DNA from: Streptomyces sp. R41
GTDB taxonomy: Bacteria > Actinomycetota > Actinomycetes > Streptomycetales > Streptomycetaceae
Assembly (NCBI RefSeq): GCF_041053055.1
Contig: NZ_CP163443.1
Span: forward strand, 4,757,001 to 4,821,000
Direction of reading: 5' to 3'
Length of the DNA stretch: 64,000 nt
A program made the position numbers and the translations under genes. Every line of letters starts with the position of its first letter. Positions within the stretch are counted from its first letter, which is position 1. Below are positions 1 to 7,587 of the stretch, piece after piece. The notes under the pieces were generated by a model that saw only the letters and a program-made list of their open reading frames with translations, made no database searches and had not been told where the DNA came from.

Positions 1-1
1 C

Positions 2-412
2 ACGGTGTCCCCGGCGGCGGTGAGCGGACGGCTCGCGTTCCAGCGGGCAGGGGTGCGCCCGGAGGAGATCGACCTCGCCGAGATCTACGACGCCTTCACC
101 TACATGACGCTCGTGACCCTGGAGGATCTCGGCTTCTGCGCGAAGGGCGAGGGGGGTGCGTTCGTGGACGCCGGGAAGGGGCGGCTGCTGGTGGACGGGG
201 AGCTGCCGGTGAACACGGACGGGGGCGGGCTGTCGGCTCAACACCCCGGGATGCGGGGGCTGTTCCTGCTGGTGGAGGCCGTACGGCAACTGCGGGGAGA
301 GGCGGGCGAGCGGCAGGTGCGAAAGCGCGGCGGAGGCCTGCCGGAGCTGGCCGTGGCCTCCGGGACAGGCGGCTGGTTCTGCTCCTCCGGAACCGTGGTC
401 CTGGGCCGTTGA
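2..412 (+). CDS. thiolase / lipid-transfer-type acetyl-CoA acetyltransferase, C-terminal part (5' end outside window)
   Basis: The reading frame is open to the left edge, so only about the last 136 residues are seen. They match the C-terminal half of SCP-x/Ltp-type thiolases: an EIYDAFTYMTL segment, GFCAKGEGGAFV, then LPVNTDGGGLSAQHPGMRG, which carries the conserved HPG, and a final GTGGWFCSSGTVVL loop. Ltp-type thiolases do thiolytic or retro-aldol cleavage of CoA esters, and some (Ltp2) work with a DUF35 OB-fold partner. A DUF35 protein lies at 3353-3820, but on the other strand and not in an operon with this gene. Family assignment is fairly safe; the substrate is unknown. The active-site cysteine region is outside the window. 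Confidence 0.8.
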   Translation, partial: TVSPAAVSGRLAFQRAGVRPEEIDLAEIYDAFTYMTLVTLEDLGFCAKGEGGAFVDAGKGRLLVDGELPVNTDGGGLSAQHPGMRGLFLLVEAVRQLRGEAGERQVRKRGGGLPELAVASGTGGWFCSSGTVVLGR

Positions 413-484
413 GACAGGGCTGCCGCGCCCGGCGGCCCACGTCGCGCCACCTCCCTCACGGTGACAGGGGCTCGTGCGGTGGGC

Positions 485-1474
485 TCACCGGTCGTCCAGT
501 CCCTCCTCGTCACGCAGCCTCCGCCAGATGCGGGTGCGGTGCAGCACGTAGAACGCGACGAACAGGACGGACACCTGCAAGCCCACGGCGAGCAGCCAGA
601 AGACGGCCTTGCTCTCCAACTCGTCCGTCAAGTAGGTGAAGTTCATGCCGAAGAATCCGGTCAGGAACGTCAGCGGCAGGAAGATCGTCGACACGATGGC
701 CAGCCGGTTGATCACGCCGTTCTGCTCTCCGGACACGAGAGAGGAGTAGCTGGCGAAGGTCCGCCGCGCGGCGTCCTGGAGAGTCTCGATGTCCGTCATC
801 ACCATCCGCGCCGCGTGCTGGAACGCGTGGGCCAGCCGTTGGTGCTCCTCCGGGAAGCGGCCGCTCATCATCCTCCGTGTGACGATGTCATCCGTCACCT
901 GGGCATAGGGCAGGAGCGTGCGGTGCAGGAGGGCAGCCTGCCGTCGTAGTTGCGCGAGCCGGTAGACCTGCTCGGGGCGTCGTCCCTGGAACATCTCGTC
1001 CTCGAGGCCCTCCACCGCCAACAGGGCCTGCACGGCGGACCGGCGAAAGGTCTCCAGTGCCTCCTGCAGCAGCAGGAACAGCAGGGCCACGGCGTCGGAC
1101 GGCCTTTCGTGCCGGAATCGTGCGGTCAGGCTTTCCGTCACTTCGGCCACCCCTCGGTGAACCGTGACCAGGTACCGATCGGTCGCCACGGCGTGGATAT
1201 GAGTGACCTGCCCCTGGTCGACCACGGGCACGACGAAACCGGCCCTGTCTCCGAGGAATTCGGCCCGCACGGGTTCGCCGTCCTTGCCGAGCCAGGTCAG
1301 CTCCTCGGCCTCCAGACCAAGCTGCTGGGCGATCGGCTGCTCCTCGATCGACGTCTCCTCGGGCAGCTCGACGTTGACAAGCAGGAAGGCGGACGCGGCA
1401 AGACGCTCACGTGCCTCCGACACGTGAGTACGAGTGACGATCCCCTCCGGCATCGACACCACCGATACGATCAT
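485..1474 (-). CDS. corA: CorA-family divalent metal ion transporter
   Basis: This is a 329-residue CorA-like magnesium/cobalt channel subunit. It has a long soluble helical N-terminal region and two C-terminal membrane helices. The signature GMN follows the first helix (TFLTGFFGMNF), and the second helix is FWLLAVGLQVSVLFVAFYVL, followed by a basic tail. I chose ATG 1474, preceded by GAGGGA. The frame stays open 25 codons further up to 1549, but that extension is Cys/Pro/Gly-rich and unlike the family. It is a single gene, convergent with the thiolase. CorA proteins form inner-membrane pentamers. Confidence 0.88.
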   Translation of the reverse strand: MIVSVVSMPEGIVTRTHVSEARERLAASAFLLVNVELPEETSIEEQPIAQQLGLEAEELTWLGKDGEPVRAEFLGDRAGFVVPVVDQGQVTHIHAVATDRYLVTVHRGVAEVTESLTARFRHERPSDAVALLFLLLQEALETFRRSAVQALLAVEGLEDEMFQGRRPEQVYRLAQLRRQAALLHRTLLPYAQVTDDIVTRRMMSGRFPEEHQRLAHAFQHAARMVMTDIETLQDAARRTFASYSSLVSGEQNGVINRLAIVSTIFLPLTFLTGFFGMNFTYLTDELESKAVFWLLAVGLQVSVLFVAFYVLHRTRIWRRLRDEEGLDDR

Positions 1475-1665
1475 CGTCCCTCGCCGTTGGTCGCCGGGCC
1501 CGCAGGTCCCAGCCTGCGCACACTGCGGCGTCCGCGCACGCGGAGTCACTCACGCGCATCGCCGGCAGGCCCCGAACGGGTGACCACGACGACGGTCCGG
1601 TAAGTGTTTTCAGCGGACACAGCTCTCCCGCTTTCTCGGGCCACCCCGGCCCCGTCGTCCGCGAG

Positions 1666-1908
1666 GTGAGCGGATGCCGGAGGACGTACTTCCTCCTGGC
1701 GCCCAAAGAGGGCGGGGAACACGACTGGCCGCCAGGTGTCCGGAGGTTCGCCCGCCCCACGCAGGACGAGTGCCTCGGCGTACCGGCGCCAGAGGGCAGC
1801 ACGTACCGGCTGAGCCGGCGGGCCGGGGCGCCGGGGATCGGCGAGTTCGTGGACGCGGAGCCGCTGCTCGCAGTGCTGATGGCGCAGCTGTGTCAGACCC
1901 GCGAGTGA
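1666..1908 (+). CDS. hypothetical protein, 80 aa
   Basis: This GTG-started 80-codon frame ends 11 bp before the next gene. The product has an even mix of residues (RRFARPTQDECLGVPAPEG, then GIGEFVDAEPLLAVLMAQL), unlike the Arg/Pro-rich shadow frames around it, so it may be a small cytoplasmic protein or the end of an eroded gene. No domain is recognised. The start is unsure, since GTG 1666 has only a weak purine stretch upstream. It could equally be non-coding. Confidence 0.35.
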   Translation: MSGCRRTYFLLAPKEGGEHDWPPGVRRFARPTQDECLGVPAPEGSTYRLSRRAGAPGIGEFVDAEPLLAVLMAQLCQTRE

Positions 1909-1919
1909 TACTCGGGGGC

Positions 1920-2582
1920 ATGGAACCGGATCTTCATGGGCTGCTGAGATCGCTGCGGGTGTGGGACACGGAGCTGCCCGGCTTCGAGCCGGAAGAGGCG
2001 CCGCAGGAGCCGTTGGCCCTGTTCACGCGGTGGTTCGCGGAGGCGGTGGCGGCCGGGCAGCCGGAGCCTCACACGATGTCGCTCGCGACGTCGGACGAGG
2101 ACGGCCTGCCCGACGTCCGCATCGTGATGCTGCACGGCGCGGACGCGGACGGCTGGTCGTTCGCGACGCACGCGACGAGCCGCAAGGGGCGGCAGCTGTC
2201 CGCCCGCCCGTATGCCGCCCTCGGCTTCTACTGGCCCGTGCAGGGGCGACAGGTCCGCCTTCGTGGCCCCGTCACCGTCGCGCCGCCGGAGGAGGGCCAG
2301 GCGGACCTGCACGCCCGTTCCCCCGGTGCGCTGGCCGCCGCGCTGGTGGGCCACCAGAGCGAAGTCCTGCCGTCGCGGGAGGAGTTGGCGCGGGCGTCGG
2401 AGGCGGCGTGGGACCGGGCCCAGCGGGAGCCGGACGCGCTCGCCCCCACCTGGACCCTGTACCGCCTTCAGCCGGAGGAGGTGGAGTTCTTCCAGGGCGA
2501 CGCCCGGCGGCGGCACGTACGCCTTACGTACCGCCGCCGGACGGACGACGACGGCTGGCTCAGGGAGCTGCTGTGGCCATGA
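1920..2582 (+). CDS. pyridoxamine 5'-phosphate oxidase-like flavoprotein
   Basis: This is a 220-residue PNPOx-fold protein. The order of segments follows PdxH: an EPLALFTRWFAEAV helix, a MSLATSDEDGLPDVRIVML strand pair, FATHATSRKGRQL (FMN phosphate region), FYWPVQGRQVRLRGPV, and a C-terminal EEVEFFQGDARRRHVRLTY in place of the VEFWQG...RLHDRLRY of true PdxH. The canonical PLP-binding end is altered, and a more orthodox pdxH occurs at 49783, so this copy is probably a paralogue with another FMN-linked role. ATG 1920 directly follows a GGGGG stretch. FMN binding is inferred from the family. Confidence 0.8.
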   Translation: MEPDLHGLLRSLRVWDTELPGFEPEEAPQEPLALFTRWFAEAVAAGQPEPHTMSLATSDEDGLPDVRIVMLHGADADGWSFATHATSRKGRQLSARPYAALGFYWPVQGRQVRLRGPVTVAPPEEGQADLHARSPGALAAALVGHQSEVLPSREELARASEAAWDRAQREPDALAPTWTLYRLQPEEVEFFQGDARRRHVRLTYRRRTDDDGWLRELLWP

Positions 2583-2661
2583 ACTTCTACGTCGTGAAGT
2601 CGTGTACCACGCCCCGCGTGTCTCACCGCGCTACGGCCTGCCGGAACCCCGTCCGCGGAGG

Positions 2662-3291
2662 TCAGCCGCCGCTCGCCGCCCTCCGCTCGAACGCAACCGG
2701 CGGCTCGGGATCCGTCGCCAGCCGCGCGTGCAGATGCTCGTCCCGGAACGCGTCGTGCCGCCCCGCCTCGAACATCGCGCCCCGCAGCGTCCCCTCGTAG
2801 CGGAATCCGCAGCGCTCGGCGACGCGGCAGGACACCTCGTGGCCGAGGGCGTGGCCCAGTTCCAGGCGGTACAGGCCGAGGTCGGTGAAGGCGTAGCGGG
2901 CGGCGAGGGCCAGGGCGCGGGTGGCGACCTGGCGGCCGCGGGCCTCCGGGAGGACCCAGTAGCCGACGAGGGCACGGCTCATGACGTGGTTGATCTCATT
3001 GACGCCGATGTGGCCGAGGATCGCATCGGTGTCCGCGTCCATGACGCAGAAGGAGAACCCGGTGCCGTCCGCCGTGCTCGCGATGCGCGAGCGGAGCGAC
3101 TCACGGGCGCCGTCGAGGTCCCGGATCATCCTGAGCGGCGTGTTCCAGCGCTGGAACTCCGGGTCGGACAGCCCGAGCAGATACGCCGCGATGTCGACGT
3201 CGGACTCCGGGTTCCACAGGCGCAGCCGCAGACCGTGACCGCTCAGCTCGGGGGAGGGACGGGTCGCGTGTTGCTCGTGGACGTCAGCCAT
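2662..3291 (-). CDS. GNAT-family N-acetyltransferase (RimJ/RimL type)
   Basis: This 209-residue protein has the RimJ/RimL-like GNAT layout. There is an N-terminal GLRLRLWNPESDVDIAAYL strand/helix, then SFCVMDADTDAILGHIGV and ALVGYWVLPEARGRQVATRAL. The last contains the R/Q-x-x-G-x-A-like acetyl-CoA pyrophosphate loop (RGRQVA). It continues with YRLELGHALGHEVSCRVAERCGF and ends with the usual strand YEGTLRGAMFE. It likely acetylates a small amine or protein N-terminus using acetyl-CoA; the target is not predictable. ATG 3291 was chosen, because the 44 codons upstream in frame are Arg/Gly/Pro-rich filler. Confidence 0.85.
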   Translation of the reverse strand: MADVHEQHATRPSPELSGHGLRLRLWNPESDVDIAAYLLGLSDPEFQRWNTPLRMIRDLDGARESLRSRIASTADGTGFSFCVMDADTDAILGHIGVNEINHVMSRALVGYWVLPEARGRQVATRALALAARYAFTDLGLYRLELGHALGHEVSCRVAERCGFRYEGTLRGAMFEAGRHDAFRDEHLHARLATDPEPPVAFERRAASGG

Positions 3292-3352
3292 CCGGCCATT
3301 GAAACGCGTCGGCCCGTACGGGGCACACCCCGGGGGACCCTTGACCCTCGGC

Positions 3353-3820
3353 TCACGCCGGGCTCCCGCCCGGGAAGCCCGTGGGAAGCGGCGGCCGGGG
3401 CCGGAAAACCGGCACCCCCGCACGGAAGGCGACCTCCAGCTCCATCCCGATCCGTAATGCGCCCTCCTCGCACTCCACCACCTCGGTCATCATCCGGGGG
3501 CCCTCCGCGAGGTCGACGACGGCGGCGACGTACGGCACTCGCTCACCGAACGGCGGCAGGTCGTTGCGGTGGACGACGGACCAGGTGTAGAGCGTGGCAC
3601 GGCCACTCGCCCGCTCCCACTCCACGTCCTCGCTCCAGCAGTACGGGCAGAACTCCCGCGGGTAGTGATGGGCCCGCCCGCATCCACCGCAGCGCCGCAC
3701 CAGCAGCCGCCCCTCCGCCGCCCCGTCCCAGTACGGGCGGGTGAAGGCGTCCGCTTCGGGGACGTCGAACCCCGGGGCCGGTGACGGCGCGCTCGGCGGG
3801 GGCTTGCGGTCCCCGCTCAC
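3353..3820 (-). CDS. Zn-ribbon/OB-fold (DUF35-type) acyl-CoA-associated protein
   Basis: This 155-residue protein has a rubredoxin-like zinc ribbon (C44-x2-C47 and C58-x2-C61) followed by an OB-fold domain, GRATLYTWSVVHRNDLPPF...YVAAVVDLAEGPRMMTEV. This is the DUF35 arrangement found in ChsH2 of steroid side-chain degradation and in partners of SCP-x/Ltp thiolases, where it binds CoA thioesters and stabilises the partner. GTG 3820 overlaps the stop of the DoxX-like gene by 4 bp (GTGA), so the two are probably translated together. Both lie behind the palindrome at 4297-4311. The thiolase end at the left edge is a possible partner. Confidence 0.85.
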   Translation of the reverse strand: MSGDRKPPPSAPSPAPGFDVPEADAFTRPYWDGAAEGRLLVRRCGGCGRAHHYPREFCPYCWSEDVEWERASGRATLYTWSVVHRNDLPPFGERVPYVAAVVDLAEGPRMMTEVVECEEGALRIGMELEVAFRAGVPVFRPRPPLPTGFPGGSPA

Positions 3821-4269
3821 TGGAACAGCCCGATCGCGCTGTCGAGCGACCATGTCTGCCACGACATCCCGAACAGCCCGACCACCGAGATCAGCGCCAT
3901 CATCGAGTTCTGCCCCTGCTCGGCCCAGTCGTGGATCATGAGGACGAGGTAGAGGACGTTCAGGAGCAGCCCACCGACCAGGGCGATCGGCGTCAGCAGT
4001 CCGGCCACCAGGCCGAGCCCGAGGGCCAACTCGGCGTACACGACGACGTACGCCATCGTGCGCGGGCGCGGCGCGACCACCACGTCGAAGCCCGAGCGCA
4101 CCGCGTTCCACCGGTGCTTGGCCGCGACGTCCGCCGCCCAGGCGATTCCGGTCCCGCGCTCGAACCAGCCCTTCTTGTCCTTGTGCCGCCAGCTCTCCAG
4201 CCACCACAGCCCGAGCCCGATCCGCAGCACGGCCAGCCACTCCGCCCCGCTGAGCCAGATCGTGTCCAT
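3817..4269 (-). CDS. DoxX-like membrane protein
   Basis: This 150-residue DoxX-family protein has four predicted membrane segments: an N-terminal AEWLAVLRIGLGLWWLES, then TMAYVVVYAELALGLGLVAG, LTPIALVGGLLLNVLYLVL and a C-terminal ALISVVGLFGMSW. The insertion RHKDKKGWFERGTGIAWAADVAAKHRW after helix 1 is cytoplasmic and basic. DoxX proteins are linked to quinone-dependent oxidation or redox stress, but the role here is unknown. ATG 4269 has a strong AGGAGG site. It is the first gene of a two-gene unit with the OB-fold protein and lies 28 bp below the regulon palindrome. Confidence 0.82.
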   Translation of the reverse strand: MDTIWLSGAEWLAVLRIGLGLWWLESWRHKDKKGWFERGTGIAWAADVAAKHRWNAVRSGFDVVVAPRPRTMAYVVVYAELALGLGLVAGLLTPIALVGGLLLNVLYLVLMIHDWAEQGQNSMMALISVVGLFGMSWQTWSLDSAIGLFQ

Positions 4270-4296
4270 GGCCGAACCTCCTGCCGCACGCGGGAT

Positions 4297-4311
4297 CTGA
4301 CGGTACGTCAG
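4297..4311. promoter_or_regulatory. palindromic operator of the shared regulon (site 1)
   Basis: The sequence CTGACG-GTA-CGTCAG is a perfect 6-3-6 inverted repeat 28 bp upstream of the DoxX/OB-fold unit. The same palindrome recurs upstream of several catabolic genes in this window. A 15-bp odd-spaced palindrome of this kind fits a TetR-family repressor (inferred). Confidence 0.7.
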
Positions 4312-4492
4312 TTCAGCGTACGGAGGATGTCCGCGCAAGAGGCGGGGGCCACACGCCCCTGCACACCCCACACACAACCAAGTGACCTACGCCACCGGTC
4401 CCACCCACTCCTCCTACACCCGTGATCAGTTCGCAACCGATTCCGGTCTTGACCGAGACCTATCAAGCGAGGGCGTGATTACGCTCGCGCTC

Positions 4493-5698
4493 ATGGCCGA
4501 CTCGACTGCTTCCTCCACGCCGCGCGCGGTGCCGTCCCACGAAGACCGCCCCGTGTACGTGATCGGCGGCGGCCCCGGTGGACTCGCGGCGGCCTACGCG
4601 CTGCGCGCCCAGGGTGTACGGGCCGTCGTGCTGGAGAAGTCCGACAAGGTCGGGGCGTCCTGGCGGCGCCACTACGACCGGCTGCACCTGCACACGACGC
4701 GGCGGCTGTCCGCGCTGCCGGGACTCGCGATGCCGCGCACGTTCGGGCGGTGGGTGTCACGCGACAACGTGGTGCGCTACCTGGAGAAGTACGCCGAGCA
4801 CCACCAATTGGAGATCGTCACGGGCGTCGAGGTCTCGCGCGTCGAGCCGGCGCCGGGCGGCGACGGCTGGCTGCTGCACGCCACCGGCGGCCGCGAACTG
4901 ACCGGCAGCGCGGTGGTCGTCGCCACCGGCTACAACCACACGCCCCACGTGCCCGACTGGCCCGGCCGCGACACCTACACCGGCGAACTCCTGCACGCCG
5001 GCGACTACCGCAACCCCGACCCCTACGCCGGCCGCGACGTCCTCGTCGTCGGCGTGGGCAACACGGGTGCCGAGATCGCCGTGGACCTGATCGAGGGCGG
5101 CGCCTCGCGCGTACGCCTCTCGGTCCGCACGGCCCCGCACATCGTGCGCCGCTCGACGGCCGGCTGGGCCGCCCAGTTCACCGGGATTCTCGTACGGCGA
5201 CTGCCGGTCGGCCTCGTCGACCGCCTCGCCGGGCCGATGGCCAGGCTCAGCGTGCCGGACCTGTCGGCCCAGGGCCTGCCCCGCCCCGACACCGGGCTCT
5301 ACTCCCGCGTCAACGAGGGCTCCATCCCCGTCCAGGACGTCGGCCTCATCGACGCCATCCGCAAGGGACGGGTCGAGATCGTGGCCGCGGTGGACGGTTT
5401 CGAGGACGGCAAGGTCGTCCTCGCCGACGGCAAACGCATCGGCCCGGACGTCGTGATCGCCGCGACGGGGTACGTCCGCGCACTGGAGGGCGTCGTCGGC
5501 CACCTCGATGTACTCGACACGCGAGGACGGCCCGTCGTACACGGGGCTCGCACGCCGAGGAACGCGCCCGGCCTGTACTTCACCGGCTTCACCAACCCCA
5601 TCAGCGGCATGTTCCGCGAACTCGCCCTCGACGCCGAGAAGATCGCGAAGGCGGTGGCCCGCTCCGTGACGCGGAAACCGTCGTCCGTGGCGCGCTGA
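4493..5698 (+). CDS. flavin-containing monooxygenase / FAD-NAD(P)-binding oxidoreductase
   Basis: This 401-residue two-dinucleotide-fold protein has an FAD-binding Rossmann motif near the N-terminus (VIGGGPGGLAAAYALRAQG), a mid-chain NADPH Rossmann motif (VLVVGVGNTGAEIAVDL) and the ATG motif (VVVATGYNHTP) typical of class B flavoprotein monooxygenases and YUC-like enzymes. A second VIAATGY occurs late in the chain. Such enzymes oxygenate N, S or carbonyl carbon of small molecules. ATG 4493 was chosen because the upstream in-frame 37 codons are not conserved-looking and contain the likely promoter. It is followed directly by the amine oxidase, which has its own promoter region. The substrate is unknown. 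Confidence 0.82.
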   Translation: MADSTASSTPRAVPSHEDRPVYVIGGGPGGLAAAYALRAQGVRAVVLEKSDKVGASWRRHYDRLHLHTTRRLSALPGLAMPRTFGRWVSRDNVVRYLEKYAEHHQLEIVTGVEVSRVEPAPGGDGWLLHATGGRELTGSAVVVATGYNHTPHVPDWPGRDTYTGELLHAGDYRNPDPYAGRDVLVVGVGNTGAEIAVDLIEGGASRVRLSVRTAPHIVRRSTAGWAAQFTGILVRRLPVGLVDRLAGPMARLSVPDLSAQGLPRPDTGLYSRVNEGSIPVQDVGLIDAIRKGRVEIVAAVDGFEDGKVVLADGKRIGPDVVIAATGYVRALEGVVGHLDVLDTRGRPVVHGARTPRNAPGLYFTGFTNPISGMFRELALDAEKIAKAVARSVTRKPSSVAR

Positions 5699-5704
5699 CC
5701 CAAG

Positions 5705-5759
5705 CTGACGTACGAACTCTCAACTCCCTGACGTACCGCGTGTGTTACGCGTGCGTCAG
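5705..5759. promoter_or_regulatory. cluster of operator half-sites upstream of amine oxidase
   Basis: Two direct copies of CTGACGTAC start at 5705 and 5729, exactly 24 bp apart. An opposing half-site GCGTCAG ends at 5759. None forms the full CTGACG-N3-CGTCAG palindrome, but the half-site sequence and the 24-bp spacing match the tandem operators at 7513 and 7537. These could be weak or decayed sites of the same regulon. Confidence 0.35.
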
Positions 5760-5861
5760 ATGTGGCGAGAGTGCTGTACCGATGCGGCCACGGGGGCCAG
5801 AATGCGAGCCCTGCTCACTTTCCAGCTCCACCCAACCTCTCGCATTCGACGGAGGATGACC

Positions 5862-7382
5862 GTGGCACGCGAAAGACAGCTCTCCCCTCAGCCATCACCT
5901 CGACTCTCCCGGCGCTCGATACTCGGCGGCGCCGCCGCGACCGGGCTCGCGGGGGTCGCCCTCACCGGCGTCGCCGCGGGCACCGCGTCCGCCGCCACCG
6001 CCGCCCGCGAGGCCGACGTCGCCGTCGTCGGCGGCGGGATCGCCGGACTCACCGCGGCCCCCGACCTGGTGGCGGCCGGCAAGTCCGTGGTCGTCCTGGA
6101 GGCCCGCGACCGCGTCGGCGGCCGGGTCGTCAATCTGAAGCTGGCGAACGGCGGCTTCACCGAGGGCGGCGGCGAGTTCATCGGCCCCACCCAGGACCGC
6201 ATCAAGGCTCTCGCCGACTCCCTGGGCGTGGCGACCTTCGCGACGTACAACACCGGCAAGAACCTCCTCTACAAGGACGGCACCCGCACCCCCTACGCCA
6301 CCGACGGCCTCCTCGGCTCGGTCCCGCCCATCGATGTCGCCGGGCTCGCGAACGCCGCCGCCGTACAGGCCCTGCTCGACGACATGGCCACAAAAGTGCC
6401 GGTCGACGCGCCCTGGACCGCCGCCAAGGCCGAGGAATGGGACCGGCAGACCTTCGAGACCTGGCTCAGGGCGAACGCCGTCATCCCCTCCGCCAAGTTC
6501 CTCTTCGACGTCGCCTGCACGTCCATCTTCTCGGCCCAGCCCCGTGAACTCTCCCTTCTCTACGTCCTCTTCTACATCGCCGCCGCGGGCAATGCCTCCA
6601 CACCCGGCACCCTGGAACGGCTGACCGAGACCGCGGCCGGTGCCCAGGAGAGCCGCTTCGTCGGCGGTTCCCAGCAGGTGCCGATCAAGCTCGCCGCGAC
6701 CCTCGGCGACCGGATGGTGCTCAGCGCCCCGGTCCGCTCCATCACCCTGTCCGGCGGCAAGTACCTGGTGAGCGCGGACGGGATCACGGTGACCGCCCGC
6801 CGTGTCGTCGTCGCCCTGCCGCCACCGCTGGCCGCGCGCATCACGTACGACCCGCTGCTGCCCGCCGACCGCGACCAGCTCAGCCAGCGGCTGCCGATGG
6901 GCTCGATCGGCAAGGCGATCGCCGTGTACGACACCCCGTTCTGGCGCGCCGACGGTCTCAACGGCCAGGTCGTCAGCGACACCGGCATCGTCCGCTCCAC
7001 CTTCGACAACTCTCCGCCCGACGCCTCCTACGGCGCCCTGATGGGCTTCATCGAGGCCGACGAGATGCGCGCGTTCGACGCTTCTTCCGTCGACGAGGTC
7101 AAGGCGGCCGTCCTCAAGGACTACGCCACCTACTTCGGCGACAAGGCCAAGTCCCCCACCTCCTTCGTGCTTCAGCGCTGGGACAACGAGGGCTTCTCCC
7201 GCGGCGGCCCGGTCGCCTACGCCCCGCCGGGCGTCCTCACCGAGTACGGCCCGGCCCTGCGCAGGCCCGCCGGCGGCATCCACTGGGCCGGCACCGAGAC
7301 CTCCACCTACTGGAACGGCTACATGGACGGCGCCGTCCGATCCGGCGAGCGGGTCGCGAAGGAGGTCCTCGCGGCGCTGTGA
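5862..7382 (+). CDS. Tat-exported flavin monoamine oxidase
   Basis: This 506-residue FAD-dependent amine oxidase carries an N-terminal twin-arginine signal: SRRSILGGAAATGLAGVAL, ending near ASAA. The FAD motif is VAVVGGGIAGLTAAPDLVAAGKSVVVLEARDRVGGR, and the C-terminal GGIHWAGTETSTYWNGYMDGAVRSG motif is typical of monoamine and putrescine oxidases. It should deaminate an amine outside the membrane, giving aldehyde, ammonia and peroxide. GTG 5862 is preferred because GGAGG sits 6 bp upstream; an ATG at 5856 would abut the ribosome site. The normal GGxxA helix reads TAAPDL here, a small departure. It lies in the catabolic region with operator half-sites upstream. Confidence 0.88.
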   Translation: MARERQLSPQPSPRLSRRSILGGAAATGLAGVALTGVAAGTASAATAAREADVAVVGGGIAGLTAAPDLVAAGKSVVVLEARDRVGGRVVNLKLANGGFTEGGGEFIGPTQDRIKALADSLGVATFATYNTGKNLLYKDGTRTPYATDGLLGSVPPIDVAGLANAAAVQALLDDMATKVPVDAPWTAAKAEEWDRQTFETWLRANAVIPSAKFLFDVACTSIFSAQPRELSLLYVLFYIAAAGNASTPGTLERLTETAAGAQESRFVGGSQQVPIKLAATLGDRMVLSAPVRSITLSGGKYLVSADGITVTARRVVVALPPPLAARITYDPLLPADRDQLSQRLPMGSIGKAIAVYDTPFWRADGLNGQVVSDTGIVRSTFDNSPPDASYGALMGFIEADEMRAFDASSVDEVKAAVLKDYATYFGDKAKSPTSFVLQRWDNEGFSRGGPVAYAPPGVLTEYGPALRRPAGGIHWAGTETSTYWNGYMDGAVRSGERVAKEVLAAL

Positions 7383-7512
7383 CGGGTTACCGGCTTCCGT
7401 ATGGCGTTCCGGACGTCCATAAGCGCTCCTGACTCGCATAGGGCGTTCCCGACTTCCGCGTGGCGGGTACCACCAAGGTGCCCGCCACAGGTCTTTGCCT
7501 GCACAACGGTTC

Positions 7513-7527
7513 CTGACGCGGCGTCAG
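7513..7527. promoter_or_regulatory. palindromic operator of the shared regulon (site 2)
   Basis: CTGACG-CGG-CGTCAG is a perfect 6-3-6 inverted repeat 61 bp upstream of the acyl-CoA synthetase start. It is the distal member of a tandem pair whose starts are 24 bp apart. Confidence 0.7.
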
Positions 7528-7536
7528 TTAAGTAAT

Positions 7537-7551
7537 CTGACACTGCGTCAG
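7537..7551. promoter_or_regulatory. palindromic operator of the shared regulon (site 3)
   Basis: CTGACA-CTG-CGTCAG has one mismatch between arms. It lies 36 bp upstream of ATG 7588 and 24 bp (just over two helical turns) downstream of the start of site 2. The pair could bind two repressor dimers. Confidence 0.68.
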
Positions 7552-7587
7552 TTAGAAGTTGGCTGTCACACAGGAGCGGGCGGACCG

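Noticed and set aside
4449..4482. TTGACC ... TGATTA as promoter for the flavin monooxygenase
   Set aside because: Spacing of about 21 bp is too long for a normal sigma-70 promoter; left unannotated.
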